Of a stretch of 54,516 bases of DNA, positions 43,618 to 53,433 are shown one piece after another; position 1 is the stretch's first letter; each line of letters begins with the position of its first letter. The notes under the pieces were generated by a model that was not told the origin of the DNA, ran no database searches, and saw only the letters and a list, made by a program, of their open reading frames with translations. The DNA comes from BOG-938 sp048498155 (GTDB taxonomy: Bacteria > Pseudomonadota > Alphaproteobacteria > Caulobacterales > Caulobacteraceae): the NCBI GenBank assembly GCA_048498155.1, contig JBEHYN010000016.1, forward strand, positions 1 to 54,516, written 5' to 3'. The position numbers were made by a program, and so were the translations under genes.

Positions 43618-43802
43618 CGCGCCTCCAAGGCTGTAACGCTATCTTGCTGCATCACGTTCCGGCCGGCACGCCTGAACAGCGCATTTTGCCCATACGGCAA
43701 CAGCCTGGATTGCCGCGTATAAGGGTATCAGCGCGGTGCGGCTTGACGGGCGGGGTACAATAAAACCCTGACCCCAACTGATTCGCTCCCCCAGGAACCC
43801 TT

Positions 43803-45170
43803 ATGGCCAAGGACGGCGCCGCCTATATTTGCCAGAGCTGCGGCGCGGTCCATGCCAAGTGGGGCGGGCAATGCACGGCCTGCGGCGCGTGGAATTCTCT
43901 GGTGGAAGAAGTCCAGAGCCGTCCACCCGGGGCGCTGGCGCCGTCGAAGGCGACAAAGGTCAGGGGCCTTAATTTCGAGACGCTACAGTCCGAACACATC
44001 GAGCCGCCGCGCATCATCACGGGCGTGGCGGAGTTTGACCGGGTGTGCGGCGGCGGCGTCGCGCCCGGATCGGCGATCCTGCTGGGCGGCGACCCGGGAG
44101 TGGGCAAATCGACCCTGCTGCTTCAGGTCTGCGCCCAGGCGGCCATGCGCGGCGCCCGCTGCGCCTATATCTCAGGTGAGGAGGCAGTAGACCAAGTGCG
44201 CGGACGGGCCGCCCGTATGGGCTTAGCCGAGGCGCCGGTCAAACTGGCGGCCGAGACGGCCTTGCGTGAAATCCTCGACGGCCTGAAGCGCGAACACTTC
44301 GATCTGGTGGTGATCGACTCGATCCAGACCCTGTGGAGCGACATGCACGAAGCCGGCCCCGGCTCGGTCACCCAGGTGCGCGCCGCGGCCGGAGAACTGG
44401 TTCGTTTTGCCAAGAAGCGCGGCGTGTCGGTGATTCTGGTTGGCCACGTGACCAAGGACGGCGCCATCGCCGGCCCACGCGTCATCGAACACATGGTGGA
44501 CGCCGTACTGTGGTTCGAAGGCGAGCGGGGCTATCCGTTCCGCATCTTGCGCGCGGCCAAGAACCGGTTCGGCGCGGCCGATGAGATCGGCGTATTCGAA
44601 ATGTCGGACATGGGCCTGCGCGAAGTGGTCAATCCCTCCGCCCTGTTTTTGAACGACGGCGGGCCGCGCTCGGCCGGCGCCGCTGTGTTTGCCGGGGTCG
44701 AAGGCACCCGGCCCGTACTGGTGGAATTCCAGGCCCTGGTGGCGCCGTCCGCCTACGGAACACCCCGCCGTGCGGTGGTCGGGTGGGATTCCGGGCGGCT
44801 AGCCATGGTGCTGGCCGTGCTTGAATCGCGCTGCGGGCTTGGATTCGGGGCGCGGGATGTCTACTTGAACGTGGCGGGCGGCCTGCGCATTTCCGAACCG
44901 GCCGCCGATCTGGCTGCGGCGGCGGCTCTGGCGTCCTCGGCGCTGGATACGCCCCTACCGCAGGATTGCGTGGTGTTCGGTGAGATCAGCCTATCCGGCG
45001 ACGTTCGCCCGGTGGGCCGGATGGAGAGCCGGTTGAAGGAAGCGGCCAAACTTGGTTTCGGTCAAGCGCTTGCGCCGGCGGCGGCGATGGAGAATACCCC
45101 CATCCCGGTAACGGGCGTGCGACGCTTGGCTGAAGCCGTCGAGCGCATTGGCGCGGCGGCGTGGAAATGA
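43803..45170 (+). CDS. radA: DNA repair protein RadA (Sms)
   Basis: 455 residues: a four-cysteine zinc finger (CQSCGAVHAKWGGQCTACG), a RecA-like ATPase with Walker A GGDPGVGKST and the RadA-specific KNRFG, and a C-terminal Lon-like domain (GARDVYLNVAGG). RadA helps process branched recombination intermediates. Length and start are normal. cvpA starts 19 nt after its stop. Confidence 0.97.
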   Translation: MAKDGAAYICQSCGAVHAKWGGQCTACGAWNSLVEEVQSRPPGALAPSKATKVRGLNFETLQSEHIEPPRIITGVAEFDRVCGGGVAPGSAILLGGDPGVGKSTLLLQVCAQAAMRGARCAYISGEEAVDQVRGRAARMGLAEAPVKLAAETALREILDGLKREHFDLVVIDSIQTLWSDMHEAGPGSVTQVRAAAGELVRFAKKRGVSVILVGHVTKDGAIAGPRVIEHMVDAVLWFEGERGYPFRILRAAKNRFGAADEIGVFEMSDMGLREVVNPSALFLNDGGPRSAGAAVFAGVEGTRPVLVEFQALVAPSAYGTPRRAVVGWDSGRLAMVLAVLESRCGLGFGARDVYLNVAGGLRISEPAADLAAAAALASSALDTPLPQDCVVFGEISLSGDVRPVGRMESRLKEAAKLGFGQALAPAAAMENTPIPVTGVRRLAEAVERIGAAAWK

Positions 45171-45189
45171 AAAAGGGTCAACAGTCGTT

Positions 45190-45756
45190 GTGAGCCAGTT
45201 CGATCTGATCGTCGTTCTACTTCTGTCGGTCTCCGGACTGATCGGCTGCCTGCGCGGTGCGACGCGCGAGGTAATGACCGTGCTGGCCTTCCTGCTGGCG
45301 GTCGTGATCGCGGTGTTTAGCCTGCGGTTCTGCGGCCCGATCGTACGGCTTTGGGTGCACACGGGCTGGATCGCCAATGTTTTGGCCGGCTTGCTGGTTT
45401 TTGTGGTGGTTTATCTTCTGGTCCGCATTCTCGGCGCCCGTCTGGTGCATAATGTGCGTCACCTGGACCACCTGAGTCTGTTGGATCGGGTGGTCGGCCT
45501 CGGGTTCGGATTGATTCGCGGCCTCGTGCTCTTAGGGGTGTTTCAGTTGGCCTTCCATGCCGCCACGCCCACCGAACGCATGCCCAGCTGGATCGCCGAC
45601 TCCAAACTCTATCCCCTTGCGGCGGACTGCGGGCGCGCCTTGCGCCTGTTGGCGCCTCAGGGATCGGCGGTGGCCAGCAAGCTGGCGCCGACCCTGGAGC
45701 GCGCCGTGGCAGAATCCTCGGCCCCGCCGGACCAAGCCGTGGAGAAGCCGCATTGA
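45190..45756 (+). CDS. cvpA: CvpA family membrane protein
   Basis: 188 residues from a GTG at 45190, with four membrane spans and the CvpA pattern FDLIVVLLLSVSGLIGCLRGATREV. A disordered C-terminal region follows. The family was named for colicin V production; its core role is unclear (envelope/peptidoglycan homeostasis). It lies directly before purF, the conserved cvpA-purF pairing, and overlaps the purF start as TTGA. A longer start at 45148 would overlap radA and is unlikely. Confidence 0.9.
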   Translation: MSQFDLIVVLLLSVSGLIGCLRGATREVMTVLAFLLAVVIAVFSLRFCGPIVRLWVHTGWIANVLAGLLVFVVVYLLVRILGARLVHNVRHLDHLSLLDRVVGLGFGLIRGLVLLGVFQLAFHAATPTERMPSWIADSKLYPLAADCGRALRLLAPQGSAVASKLAPTLERAVAESSAPPDQAVEKPH

Positions 45757-47267
45757 ACGCCCCTTCCGACAATACCGGCCGATCCCGCCAGACAACATCC
45801 CCCCTGCCTCATCGCGATCCCGACGACGACCGCCCAAGGCTTGAGTGCGGGGTGTTCGGCGTGTTCAACACGCCGGACGCCAGTGCGATCACGGCGCTGG
45901 GCCTGCATGCCCTTCAGCACCGTGGCCAGGAAGCGTGCGGGATCGCCGCGTTTGACGGCCAGAGATTCCACACCGAACGGCACATGGGTTATGTCGGCGA
46001 CGCCTTCACCGGGCCTGACCTGGTCGAACGCCTGCCGGGCATCATGGCCATAGGCCACACCCGCTACTCAACGGCCGGCGGAAGTAACCTGCGCAATGTC
46101 CAGCCCATGTTCGCCGACCTAGAAGCGGGCGGTGTGGCCATCGCCCATAACGGCAACCTGACCAACTTCCTGACTCTGCGCGAACAGCTAGTCAGCGAGG
46201 GATCGATCTTTCAGTCCACCTCGGATTCCGAGGTTATTCTCCACCTCATCGCCCGCTCGCGCAAAGCCAAGGTGGTGGACCGTTTCATCGACGCCCTGCG
46301 CCAGATCGAGGGCGGCTACGCCCTCGTAGCCTTGACCAACAAGAAGCTGATCGGGGTGCGCGATCCCCTGGGCATCCGCCCCTTGGTGCTGGGCGAGCTG
46401 AACGGACAGTATGTGCTGGCCTCGGAAACCTGCGCCCTGGACATGATCGGCGCGCGCTTCATCCGCGACATCGACCACGGTGAACTTGTGGTGATCTCCG
46501 AAGGCGGGATCGAGAGCTTGCATCCCTTCCCCCGCAGCCGGGCCCGGCCCTGCGTGTTCGAATATGTCTATTTCGCCCGTCCCGACAGCGTTGTGAACGG
46601 CCGGTCGGTCTATGAGGTGCGCAAGCGCATGGGCCGGCGTCTGGCCGAGGAGTGCTCCCGGCCCGCCGACGTGGTGGTGCCGGTGCCGGATTCCGGCGTC
46701 CCAGCGGCCCTAGGTTATTCCCAGGCGTCCGGCGTGCCCTTCGAAATGGGCATCATTCGCAATCATTATGTGGGCCGCACCTTCATCCAGCCGACCCAGG
46801 GCGTGCGCGAACTGGGCGTGCGCATGAAGCACAGTCCCAATCGGGCGGTTCTGGCCGGCAAGCGCGTAGTCCTGATTGACGACTCGGTGGTGCGCGGCAC
46901 CACCTCGCTCAAGATCGTGCGCATGGTGCGCGAGGCGGGCGCCAAGGAGGTGCACCTCCGCTCGGCTTCTCCGCCGATCATGTATCCGGACTTCTACGGC
47001 ATCGACATGCCTGAGCGGGATCAGCTGTTAGCGGCCAATCACTCTTTGGAGGACATGGCCAAGATGCTGGAAGTCGACAGCCTGGGCTTCCTATCGGTGG
47101 AAGGGTTGTATTGGGCGATGGAGGCGGGAGAGCGCGACCCGGCCCATCCTCAGTTCACCGATCACTACTTCACCGGCGACTATCCCACTCGTCTACTGGA
47201 CCGAGAAATCGCCGAAGGCCGGAACGACTCCTCGGATCGTCAATTGAGCCTGCTGGTCAGCGCCTAA
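45753..47267 (+). CDS. purF: Amidophosphoribosyltransferase
   Basis: 504 residues. A ~31-residue leader precedes the nucleophile Cys32 in LECGVFGVFN; the leader would be removed or bypassed to expose the Cys as in other PurFs. The glutaminase domain (HRGQEACGIAAF, GHTRYSTAG) is followed by the PRTase loop VVLIDDSVVRGTTS. It commits PRPP to purine synthesis. The TTG start overlaps the cvpA stop; the precise start is therefore moderately certain. Confidence 0.95.
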   Translation: MNAPSDNTGRSRQTTSPLPHRDPDDDRPRLECGVFGVFNTPDASAITALGLHALQHRGQEACGIAAFDGQRFHTERHMGYVGDAFTGPDLVERLPGIMAIGHTRYSTAGGSNLRNVQPMFADLEAGGVAIAHNGNLTNFLTLREQLVSEGSIFQSTSDSEVILHLIARSRKAKVVDRFIDALRQIEGGYALVALTNKKLIGVRDPLGIRPLVLGELNGQYVLASETCALDMIGARFIRDIDHGELVVISEGGIESLHPFPRSRARPCVFEYVYFARPDSVVNGRSVYEVRKRMGRRLAEECSRPADVVVPVPDSGVPAALGYSQASGVPFEMGIIRNHYVGRTFIQPTQGVRELGVRMKHSPNRAVLAGKRVVLIDDSVVRGTTSLKIVRMVREAGAKEVHLRSASPPIMYPDFYGIDMPERDQLLAANHSLEDMAKMLEVDSLGFLSVEGLYWAMEAGERDPAHPQFTDHYFTGDYPTRLLDREIAEGRNDSSDRQLSLLVSA

Positions 47268-47438
47268 TCACCGTTACAACCAGCGCAAGAAGAAAAGGCC
47301 GTTGACCATCCCGCCACGGTGTGTCCGCTTCCGGCAGCGTCCGGCCTGATCTATCGAGTGAACGTCGCGCTTTAATTTGGCCACTTTGACCGTGTGCCTG
47401 TGCGCCATTGATCTCAACTTCGAGAACGAAGGAATTCC

Positions 47439-48074
47439 ATGCACACGTTCGGCCCCTTCTGCCGCACCGTCGTCCTGTCTTTGGTCGCGCTGTCGGCCGG
47501 CTCAACCGGCGCCCTGGCTCAGGCTCCCGCCGCTCCCGCCCCAGCGGCCGCAGCCAACGTCCCCGCCTATGGACCACCGATCACCGGCGTGTGCATTTTC
47601 ACGCGCGAAATGGCGTTGGGCACCTCTCAGGCCGGGACCTCCGTAATCCAGCAGCTACAGCAGTTGTCGAAAGGCGTTGAAACTAGCCTTAATCCTGAAC
47701 GCGACGCCATCGACAAAGAAGACAAGGCATTGACCGCTGAAAAAGCTAAACTGTCGCCGGCTAAATTCCAGGAACGCGCCGCCGCCCTGCAAACTAGGGC
47801 TCAGGCCTTTGGTCAAACGGTCCAGACACGCAACGCCCAAATCGGCCTGAGCCGCGACAAGGCCATGGCCCAGATCGGCGACGCCTTGACCCCCATCGTG
47901 GTGTCCAAGATCTCAGCGCATCATTGCAGCCTAGTTCTGGAAAGCCGGGGCATCATCTATGGCGCCAATCCGGCCATGGATTTAACCCCCGAAGTGATCC
48001 AGCAATTGAACTCGGCCTTGCCGACCGTCACGGTCACGCTTGTGCCTCCTGAAGCTGTGCAGGCACAGCAATAA
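47439..48074 (+). CDS. OmpH/Skp-like periplasmic chaperone
   Basis: 211 residues with a signal peptide (MHTFGPFCRTVVLSLVALSA... ending ALA-QA), an Ala/Pro linker, and an OmpH-type coiled-coil central part (about 65-140, rich in A, E, K, Q). Skp-like proteins hold unfolded outer-membrane proteins in the periplasm. The usual partners (bamA, lpxD) are not here, so this may be a second Skp-like copy. GAACGAAGG precedes the ATG. Confidence 0.75.
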   Translation: MHTFGPFCRTVVLSLVALSAGSTGALAQAPAAPAPAAAANVPAYGPPITGVCIFTREMALGTSQAGTSVIQQLQQLSKGVETSLNPERDAIDKEDKALTAEKAKLSPAKFQERAAALQTRAQAFGQTVQTRNAQIGLSRDKAMAQIGDALTPIVVSKISAHHCSLVLESRGIIYGANPAMDLTPEVIQQLNSALPTVTVTLVPPEAVQAQQ

Positions 48075-48082
48075 GTCAAGGC

Positions 48083-48113
48083 GCGCGGGCTGGCTCGTTC
48101 GGCCCGCGCCTTT
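48083..48113 (+). terminator. Probable terminator after the OmpH-like gene
   Basis: An 8-bp GC-only stem (48083-48090 with 48102-48109) and a short CTTT follow the stop by 8 nt. The T-run is short, so termination may be partial. Confidence 0.5.
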
Positions 48114-48171
48114 CGCCGCAAAGCGTGGATTTCGCCTCGACGCGAAGCCCGGGCGCGCTAAAAGGCGGCCC

Positions 48172-48927
48172 ATGAACTCGACAACTGCTCAAGACAGGCC
48201 GCTGGACGGCCTGATCGCCCTGACCACCGGCGCCACGCGCGGGATTGGACGGGCCTGCGCCGTGGCCCTGGCCAATGCCGGCGCCCATGTCATCGCCGTG
48301 GGACGAACCCAGGGCGCTCTGGAAGCCCTGGACGACGACATACTGACGGCCACAGGCGCGCGCGCCACTTTGGTTCCTCTGGACTTGAGCCAAGCAGACG
48401 GCATCGATGGCTTGGGGCGGGCCATCTACGAGCGCTGGGGCAAGCTGGACATCTTGGTGCACGCGGCCGGGATACTGGGGGAAATGACCCCGGTTTCACA
48501 TCTGGAGCCCAAGGTGTGGGACCGGACCATTAGCGTCAACCTGACGTCGAGCTACCGGCTGATCCGTTCCCTGGAGCCGCTGTTCAAGCGCGCGCCCGCC
48601 GCTCGGGCCATCTTCCTCACCAGCGGACTGGCGACCAAGCCCCGCGCGTTCTGGGGCGTTTACGCCGCCACCAAGGCGGGACTGGAGTCTCTGGTTGGGT
48701 GTTGGGCCGACGAACTGGAGCACACCCAGATTCGGTCAGTCCTGCTCAATCCAGGCCCCATGCGCACGAAAATGCGGGCCACCGCCTATCCTGGCGAAGA
48801 CCCGCAAACCCTACCCGAGCCGTCCGAGATCGGCCCGATGGTCGTGGAGTTGGCGCGGCCCGACCTCGCCCCCCCTGCCCGCGCGTCGTTCGCGGAGTGG
48901 AAGAGCAAGGTCGGCGCTGAAGCTTAG
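48172..48927 (+). CDS. Short-chain dehydrogenase/reductase
   Basis: 251 residues of a classical SDR: TGATRGIGRACAVALANAGA near residue 19, NLTSSYRLI, Ser in TSGLATKP and YAATKAG (Tyr/Lys). The exact substrate is unknown. AAAGGCGG precedes the ATG; a longer frame from 48040 is not supported. It is convergent with the Gly/Ser-rich gene. Confidence 0.88.
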   Translation: MNSTTAQDRPLDGLIALTTGATRGIGRACAVALANAGAHVIAVGRTQGALEALDDDILTATGARATLVPLDLSQADGIDGLGRAIYERWGKLDILVHAAGILGEMTPVSHLEPKVWDRTISVNLTSSYRLIRSLEPLFKRAPAARAIFLTSGLATKPRAFWGVYAATKAGLESLVGCWADELEHTQIRSVLLNPGPMRTKMRATAYPGEDPQTLPEPSEIGPMVVELARPDLAPPARASFAEWKSKVGAEA

Positions 48928-48928
48928 G

Positions 48929-49351
48929 TTAGGGGATGGGGCTAGAGGCGCCGCCGCTAAGGCCGCCGCCGACTGTCGAGCCCACGCTGCTCGTCGAGCC
49001 GAGCCCGCCGCCAACCGTGGAGCCGATCCCGCTCTTGACGGACCCGCCGATCACGCTGCTGCTGACCGAGCTGGAGCTGGATCCATGGGCGCCAACGGAG
49101 GCCGACCCATTGTGCTTGGCGCCGGACATCGAGCCGCCGGTCGAGGTTGAGCCGCCGGCCGAAATGGCCGCGTTTGAATCGCTGGTCGATGCGCCGGCGA
49201 TCAGGCCAGAACTGACGCCGGACTGCAAGGGTCCCGAGCCGACCGACCCGGCTGCTCCGGCGGCCGAACTCACCGTGGCGCCAACTTGGGCTTGAGCCAC
49301 ACCAAAAACGGCCAGAGCCGCAGCGCTTCCCATCAGAAATTTGGACAACAT
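48929..49351 (-). CDS. Secreted Gly/Ser-rich low-complexity protein
   Basis: 140 residues: signal peptide MLSKFLMGSAAALAVFGVAQ-A, then a mature part made almost entirely of G, S, A, T and V with repeats such as GSTVGGGLGS and GSTVGGGLSG, and one KHNGS segment. No charged core, no cysteine. It probably forms a flexible or fibrous secreted or surface protein; no family recognised. A good AAAGGAG site supports the ATG at 49351. Confidence 0.68.
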   Translation of the reverse strand: MLSKFLMGSAAALAVFGVAQAQVGATVSSAAGAAGSVGSGPLQSGVSSGLIAGASTSDSNAAISAGGSTSTGGSMSGAKHNGSASVGAHGSSSSSVSSSVIGGSVKSGIGSTVGGGLGSTSSVGSTVGGGLSGGASSPIP

Positions 49352-49465
49352 GACAAACTCCTTTTGCTGCACACGTGCTTAGGCAACGCGGGATTTGCAG
49401 AGGAGTTGCGGCCCAAATACCGCCCTAATTGGCCCAATAGGCGGGCGATCTTCAAATTCAGCACG

Positions 49466-51145
49466 CTAGCTGCGGCGCGGGCCAGACTTGGGCGCGGCGC
49501 GCGACGGCGGCCTGGCGGATCGGTTGCGCCCGACTGACGGACCGAACTTGCGCACGGCCCCCTTGGCCGGCTTGACGCCGGGTGCGGCCTTGAAGCCGAC
49601 AGGCGGCTTTGGGCCAGATGCTGGCTTCGGGCGGGAGGTGGACTTAGCCCCAGGCGCGGCCTTTGCGCTTTTTTCGGCAAATGTCTTGGCCGCAAGGGTC
49701 TTGGCGGCCCGGGCCTTCGACGGCTTGGTGTTGGGCATGCGCGCGCTGACGGTGGGGCCGCCGCGCCCTTGGTCGGCCAGCCACGGCCTAGCTCCCTCCT
49801 CGGCCGCATAGGGATTGGAGCCCGACTTGATGGTGACCCGGATCGGCACACCGGGCAGGTCGAAACTCTCGCGGATCGAATTGATCAGATAGCGGCGGTA
49901 GGTCTCCGGCAGATCATCGGCGCGGGCGGCGAACAGCACGAAAGTGGGTGGGCGCGCCTTAGTCTGGGCCATGTATTTGGGCTTGATCCGCTTGCCCTTG
50001 ACGGCCGGCGGAGGATGGCGCTGCACAGCCATTTTCAGCCAATCGTTCAGGTCGCGCGTCTTGACCTTGGTCGACCAGTCATTGTGAACCTTGATGATCG
50101 CCGGCATCAGCCGGTCCAGGCCCCTGCCCGTTTCGGCGGACAGAGCCACCACCGGCGTCCCTCGCAATTGCGGCAGCGCCCGGTCCGCTTCCTCGATGAA
50201 CGCCTTGAGCCGAGCCTGGGGATCGGTGATCAAATCCCATTTGGCCAGGACATACACCAGCCCCCGGCCCTCGCGCTCGACCAGATCGGCAATCTGCAAA
50301 TCCTGAATTTCGAACGGGTGAGTAGCGTCCATCATCAACACCACGATCTCGGCAAAGGTGATGGCCCGGATGGAATCCTGGGTGGAGAGCTTCTCCAGTT
50401 TTTCGTGGATCCGAGCTTTTCGGCGAAGGCCCGCGGTGTCCACCAGCCTGATCTTGCGGCCGTCCCAATCCCAGTCCACCGGAATGGCGTCGCGGGTGAT
50501 CCCGGCCTCGGGCCCGGTCAGCAGGCGGTCCTCGCCGATCAGCCGGTTGACCAGGGTGGACTTGCCGGCGTTGGGTCGTCCGACAATGGCGATGCGGATC
50601 GGCTTGTCGGCCTCATCCTCCTCTTCATCGTCATCGTCGCCATAGGGACAAGCGGCCCGCAGGGCGTCGTAGAGCTCGCTCAAGCCTTCCCCGTGTTCAG
50701 CTGAAAGAGCGATGGGCTCCCCCAGCCCCAAGCCGTATGCGTCCAGGGCGCCGGACTCGCCCGCCTTGCCCTCGGCCTTATTGGCTACCAATACGACCGG
50801 CTTGCCCGAGCGGCGCAAAAGTTCGGCGAACACCCGGTCCATCGGGGTCAGCCCTTCGCGCGCGTCCATCATGAATAGGGCCACCTCGGCCTCTTCGATG
50901 GCCTTTTCGGTCTGGCTGCGCATACGCGCTTCGAGGCTTTCGTCGGTCGCGTCCTCAAAGCCTGCGGTATCGATCAATTCAAGGTCAAGGTCGCCCAGCC
51001 GCCCGCCGGCGAAACGACGGTCGCGGGTCACCCCGGGACGATCATCCACAATCGCCAGCTTCTTGCCGGCGAGGCGGTTGAACAGGGTCGACTTTCCGAC
51101 GTTGGGACGTCCGACAATGGCCAGTTTGAGCGCACGCGGCGCCAT
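49466..51145 (-). CDS. der: GTPase Der (EngA) with a long basic C-terminal tail
   Basis: 559 residues. Two G domains in tandem, with P-loops GRPNVGKSTLFNR near residue 12 and GRPNAGKSTLVNR, each with DTAGF/DTAGL, are joined by an acidic linker (DDDDEEEDEAD). The KH-like domain ends near SGSNPYAAEEG. The last ~109 residues are an Ala/Pro/Lys/Arg-rich, probably disordered tail not present in E. coli Der (490 aa). Der is needed for 50S subunit maturation. Downstream partner of bamB. Confidence 0.95.
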   Translation of the reverse strand: MAPRALKLAIVGRPNVGKSTLFNRLAGKKLAIVDDRPGVTRDRRFAGGRLGDLDLELIDTAGFEDATDESLEARMRSQTEKAIEEAEVALFMMDAREGLTPMDRVFAELLRRSGKPVVLVANKAEGKAGESGALDAYGLGLGEPIALSAEHGEGLSELYDALRAACPYGDDDDEEEDEADKPIRIAIVGRPNAGKSTLVNRLIGEDRLLTGPEAGITRDAIPVDWDWDGRKIRLVDTAGLRRKARIHEKLEKLSTQDSIRAITFAEIVVLMMDATHPFEIQDLQIADLVEREGRGLVYVLAKWDLITDPQARLKAFIEEADRALPQLRGTPVVALSAETGRGLDRLMPAIIKVHNDWSTKVKTRDLNDWLKMAVQRHPPPAVKGKRIKPKYMAQTKARPPTFVLFAARADDLPETYRRYLINSIRESFDLPGVPIRVTIKSGSNPYAAEEGARPWLADQGRGGPTVSARMPNTKPSKARAAKTLAAKTFAEKSAKAAPGAKSTSRPKPASGPKPPVGFKAAPGVKPAKGAVRKFGPSVGRNRSARPPSRAAPKSGPRRS

Positions 51146-51174
51146 GAGGGTTTACCTTGAACTCACCAGCCGTA

Positions 51175-52533
51175 TTAGCGGATGGCGACCAGTTCGGCCT
51201 TCTCGTTGACCACATAGAGCAGCCCGCCGGCCGCGATCGGAGGCTGCATCATCGGCGCGCCGGTGCGAAGGGTCTTGATAAGGGCGCCCGTTTTGGGATC
51301 GCGCGCCTGGAGGTCGCCCCGACTGGACGCCAGGATCAGGCGGTTGTTCGCCAATACCGGACCAAACCAGTATGTATTGCCGCTAGCCTTGCGCGTATTC
51401 AGGTCAACGATCCAATAGACCCCGCCGCTGTCGCGCGAAATACACACCAGCTGGCCGCTTTGAGACACGATATAGACCACGTCGCCTGCAGCCCAAGGGC
51501 TGGTGAAGCTGGCCACCGGCAGGCTCCAGCGAGGGGACCCCGTGCGTAAATCGATGGCGGAGAACACCCCGGAGTGACTGGCGGCGTAAACGTCCCCCTT
51601 ATAGACCACCGGCCGGCCAGCAATGTCGCGGATTTCAGATAGGGCGTTGTTGCGGTTGGAGCGTGACAGAGCCTGGGTCCACAGATCGTTGCCGTTGGAG
51701 GCGCGTTTGGCGATGACTTCGCCCGAGGCGAAAGTGGTGATGATTGCATCGCCCGAAATGGCCGGGCTGGAAGCGGCGAGCATCCGCGCCGGCTCGACAA
51801 TCGCCTGATAGTTCCAGCCTGGGGCGCCGGTCTCAGCGTCGAAGCTGTAGAGCTGATCGTCCAGGCTGACCACGAACACACGTCCATCGGACGCTGTGGG
51901 CGCGGCGTGAACCGGCTCGTCGGTCGCCGTGCGCCAGAGGGTATGACCGTTATGTGCGTCCAGGGCGGCCACGAAGCGGTAGCCGGAGGACACGAAAACC
52001 TTGCCGTTTGCGTAGGCCAGCCCGCCGCCGAAGCCGTCGCGGTCGCGCCTCTCGTGCGATTGCAGATTGACCCGCCAGACTTGTGCGCCCGTCTGTGCGT
52101 TGTGCGCCGAGACGCCCGCCTGTCCGTCCATGGCGTAGACTAGGCCGTCTGCCTCGATCGGCGGGGCGGTGACGAAATGGCCACGGCCCATGCCGCTGAC
52201 CCCCAGGCCACGTCGCCAAGCGACCTTGAAGTCAGGCGCCGCGTCAACGTGTTCCACCGATTGCTCGGGCGTGCCGCCGGCCAGGGGCCAGTCGGCCTGA
52301 GCCTGAGGCGGAGGCAGATAGAAAGTCTGCCCCTTGAGCGCGTCGGTCACGGTGAGCTGATCTTCCGGCGCGAGAATCGGAATCCGTTCGCCCTTGCTGG
52401 CGAACGACTTGTTATCGGCCGTCGCCCAGAACTGCAGGGCCTTCACGGTCTGGCAGCCCCCCAAGCCGAAGGCTGCGAGCATGACAGCGCCCAACATGGC
52501 GCGGCTTGTCGCCCGAAGGACGGAGTTTTTCAT
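51175..52533 (-). CDS. bamB: Outer-membrane assembly lipoprotein BamB
   Basis: 452 residues. The lipoprotein signal MKNSVLRATSRAMLGAVMLA ends at LGGC. The mature protein is a beta-propeller of PQQ-like repeats (for example GLVYAMDGQAGVSAHNAQTG and DVYAASHSGVFSAIDLRTG). BamB assists the Bam complex in outer-membrane protein insertion. It lies between the YfgM-like gene (3 nt upstream) and der (29 nt downstream), the same order as in E. coli. Confidence 0.94.
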   Translation of the reverse strand: MKNSVLRATSRAMLGAVMLAAFGLGGCQTVKALQFWATADNKSFASKGERIPILAPEDQLTVTDALKGQTFYLPPPQAQADWPLAGGTPEQSVEHVDAAPDFKVAWRRGLGVSGMGRGHFVTAPPIEADGLVYAMDGQAGVSAHNAQTGAQVWRVNLQSHERRDRDGFGGGLAYANGKVFVSSGYRFVAALDAHNGHTLWRTATDEPVHAAPTASDGRVFVVSLDDQLYSFDAETGAPGWNYQAIVEPARMLAASSPAISGDAIITTFASGEVIAKRASNGNDLWTQALSRSNRNNALSEIRDIAGRPVVYKGDVYAASHSGVFSAIDLRTGSPRWSLPVASFTSPWAAGDVVYIVSQSGQLVCISRDSGGVYWIVDLNTRKASGNTYWFGPVLANNRLILASSRGDLQARDPKTGALIKTLRTGAPMMQPPIAAGGLLYVVNEKAELVAIR

Positions 52534-52536
52534 GGC

Positions 52537-53286
52537 TCAGTTTCCGATATCGGCGGCTGGGGAGTGTTGAACGCCAAGATTTTGCGGCGGAGCGGGAGGC
52601 GGCGGAAGGGCGGGCGCGGCAGCCATGGCCTTGAGTGAACTCGCGGTCCCCGAATCGATCAAGGCGATGATGGCGCCGGCGCGCTCGCGCTCGCTCTGGG
52701 GCGTGTCGCTGAGAAGCTGAATCACGCCCAGATCCGAGCGGGCCTGAGTCAGCTGGCCAGCCGCGATCTTGGCCAGGGCCAGGGCCTCGCGCGCCTGGGC
52801 GTGGTAGGGTCTGTCCGCCGCGATAAGCGGCGTTAGGCGCGCGGTGATGTCGGTCAGTGAGGCGGTGTCGAGCAGGATGTAGGCCGCCTTGAGGCTGGCG
52901 ATATCGCCCAACATCTTATCAGGCGCGGCCTTGGCGGCCTGATCGAACAAGGCGACGGCGTCGGCGGCCTTGCCCTGCTGCAGGCGAATGCCCGCCTGCT
53001 GCATCAGAGCCAGCGTGCGGTATCCAGCAGGACCCTTGGCCGCATCGACGAACTGGGCGAAGGCGCCGTTGGCGTCGCCCTTCTGCTCAAGGTCCAGGCC
53101 GCGCGAATAGGCCAGCGAGGCCTTACCCATGGCCGCAGCACTGAACTTGCCGTAGGCCCACACGCCCACCACCACCGCCACGCACGCCACCAAGGCGCCG
53201 ATGAAGTAGGGAATGGTGCGGTGCACGAGCGCACGGAATCGCTCCGCGCGAAGTTGTTCGTCCACCTCGTCGAAAACGTCGACCAC
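52537..53286 (-). CDS. YfgM-like tetratricopeptide membrane protein
   Basis: 249 residues from a GTG. A short cytoplasmic part (DVFDEVDEQLRAERFRALVH), one membrane span at about 27-47 and a periplasmic region of TPR-like helices follow, ending in a Pro/Ala tail. YfgM of E. coli is an ancillary SecYEG/PpiD partner that handles proteins leaving the translocon. The YfgM-BamB-Der gene order supports this assignment. Confidence 0.85.
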   Translation of the reverse strand: MVDVFDEVDEQLRAERFRALVHRTIPYFIGALVACVAVVVGVWAYGKFSAAAMGKASLAYSRGLDLEQKGDANGAFAQFVDAAKGPAGYRTLALMQQAGIRLQQGKAADAVALFDQAAKAAPDKMLGDIASLKAAYILLDTASLTDITARLTPLIAADRPYHAQAREALALAKIAAGQLTQARSDLGVIQLLSDTPQSERERAGAIIALIDSGTASSLKAMAAAPALPPPPAPPQNLGVQHSPAADIGN

Positions 53287-53433
53287 TCAGCCAAGCTCCA
53301 TCAGGATTAAGGAGGCCGGACCCTATCGTCTGGCGGCCGTGTCTGCAACGCACACTGTCTCGCTTTAGGCGTTGAAAGCGGCGACAAATCGGCTTGTGGG
53401 GCAAATCCGCGGCGCGTTCCCGGCGCAAGGCCC

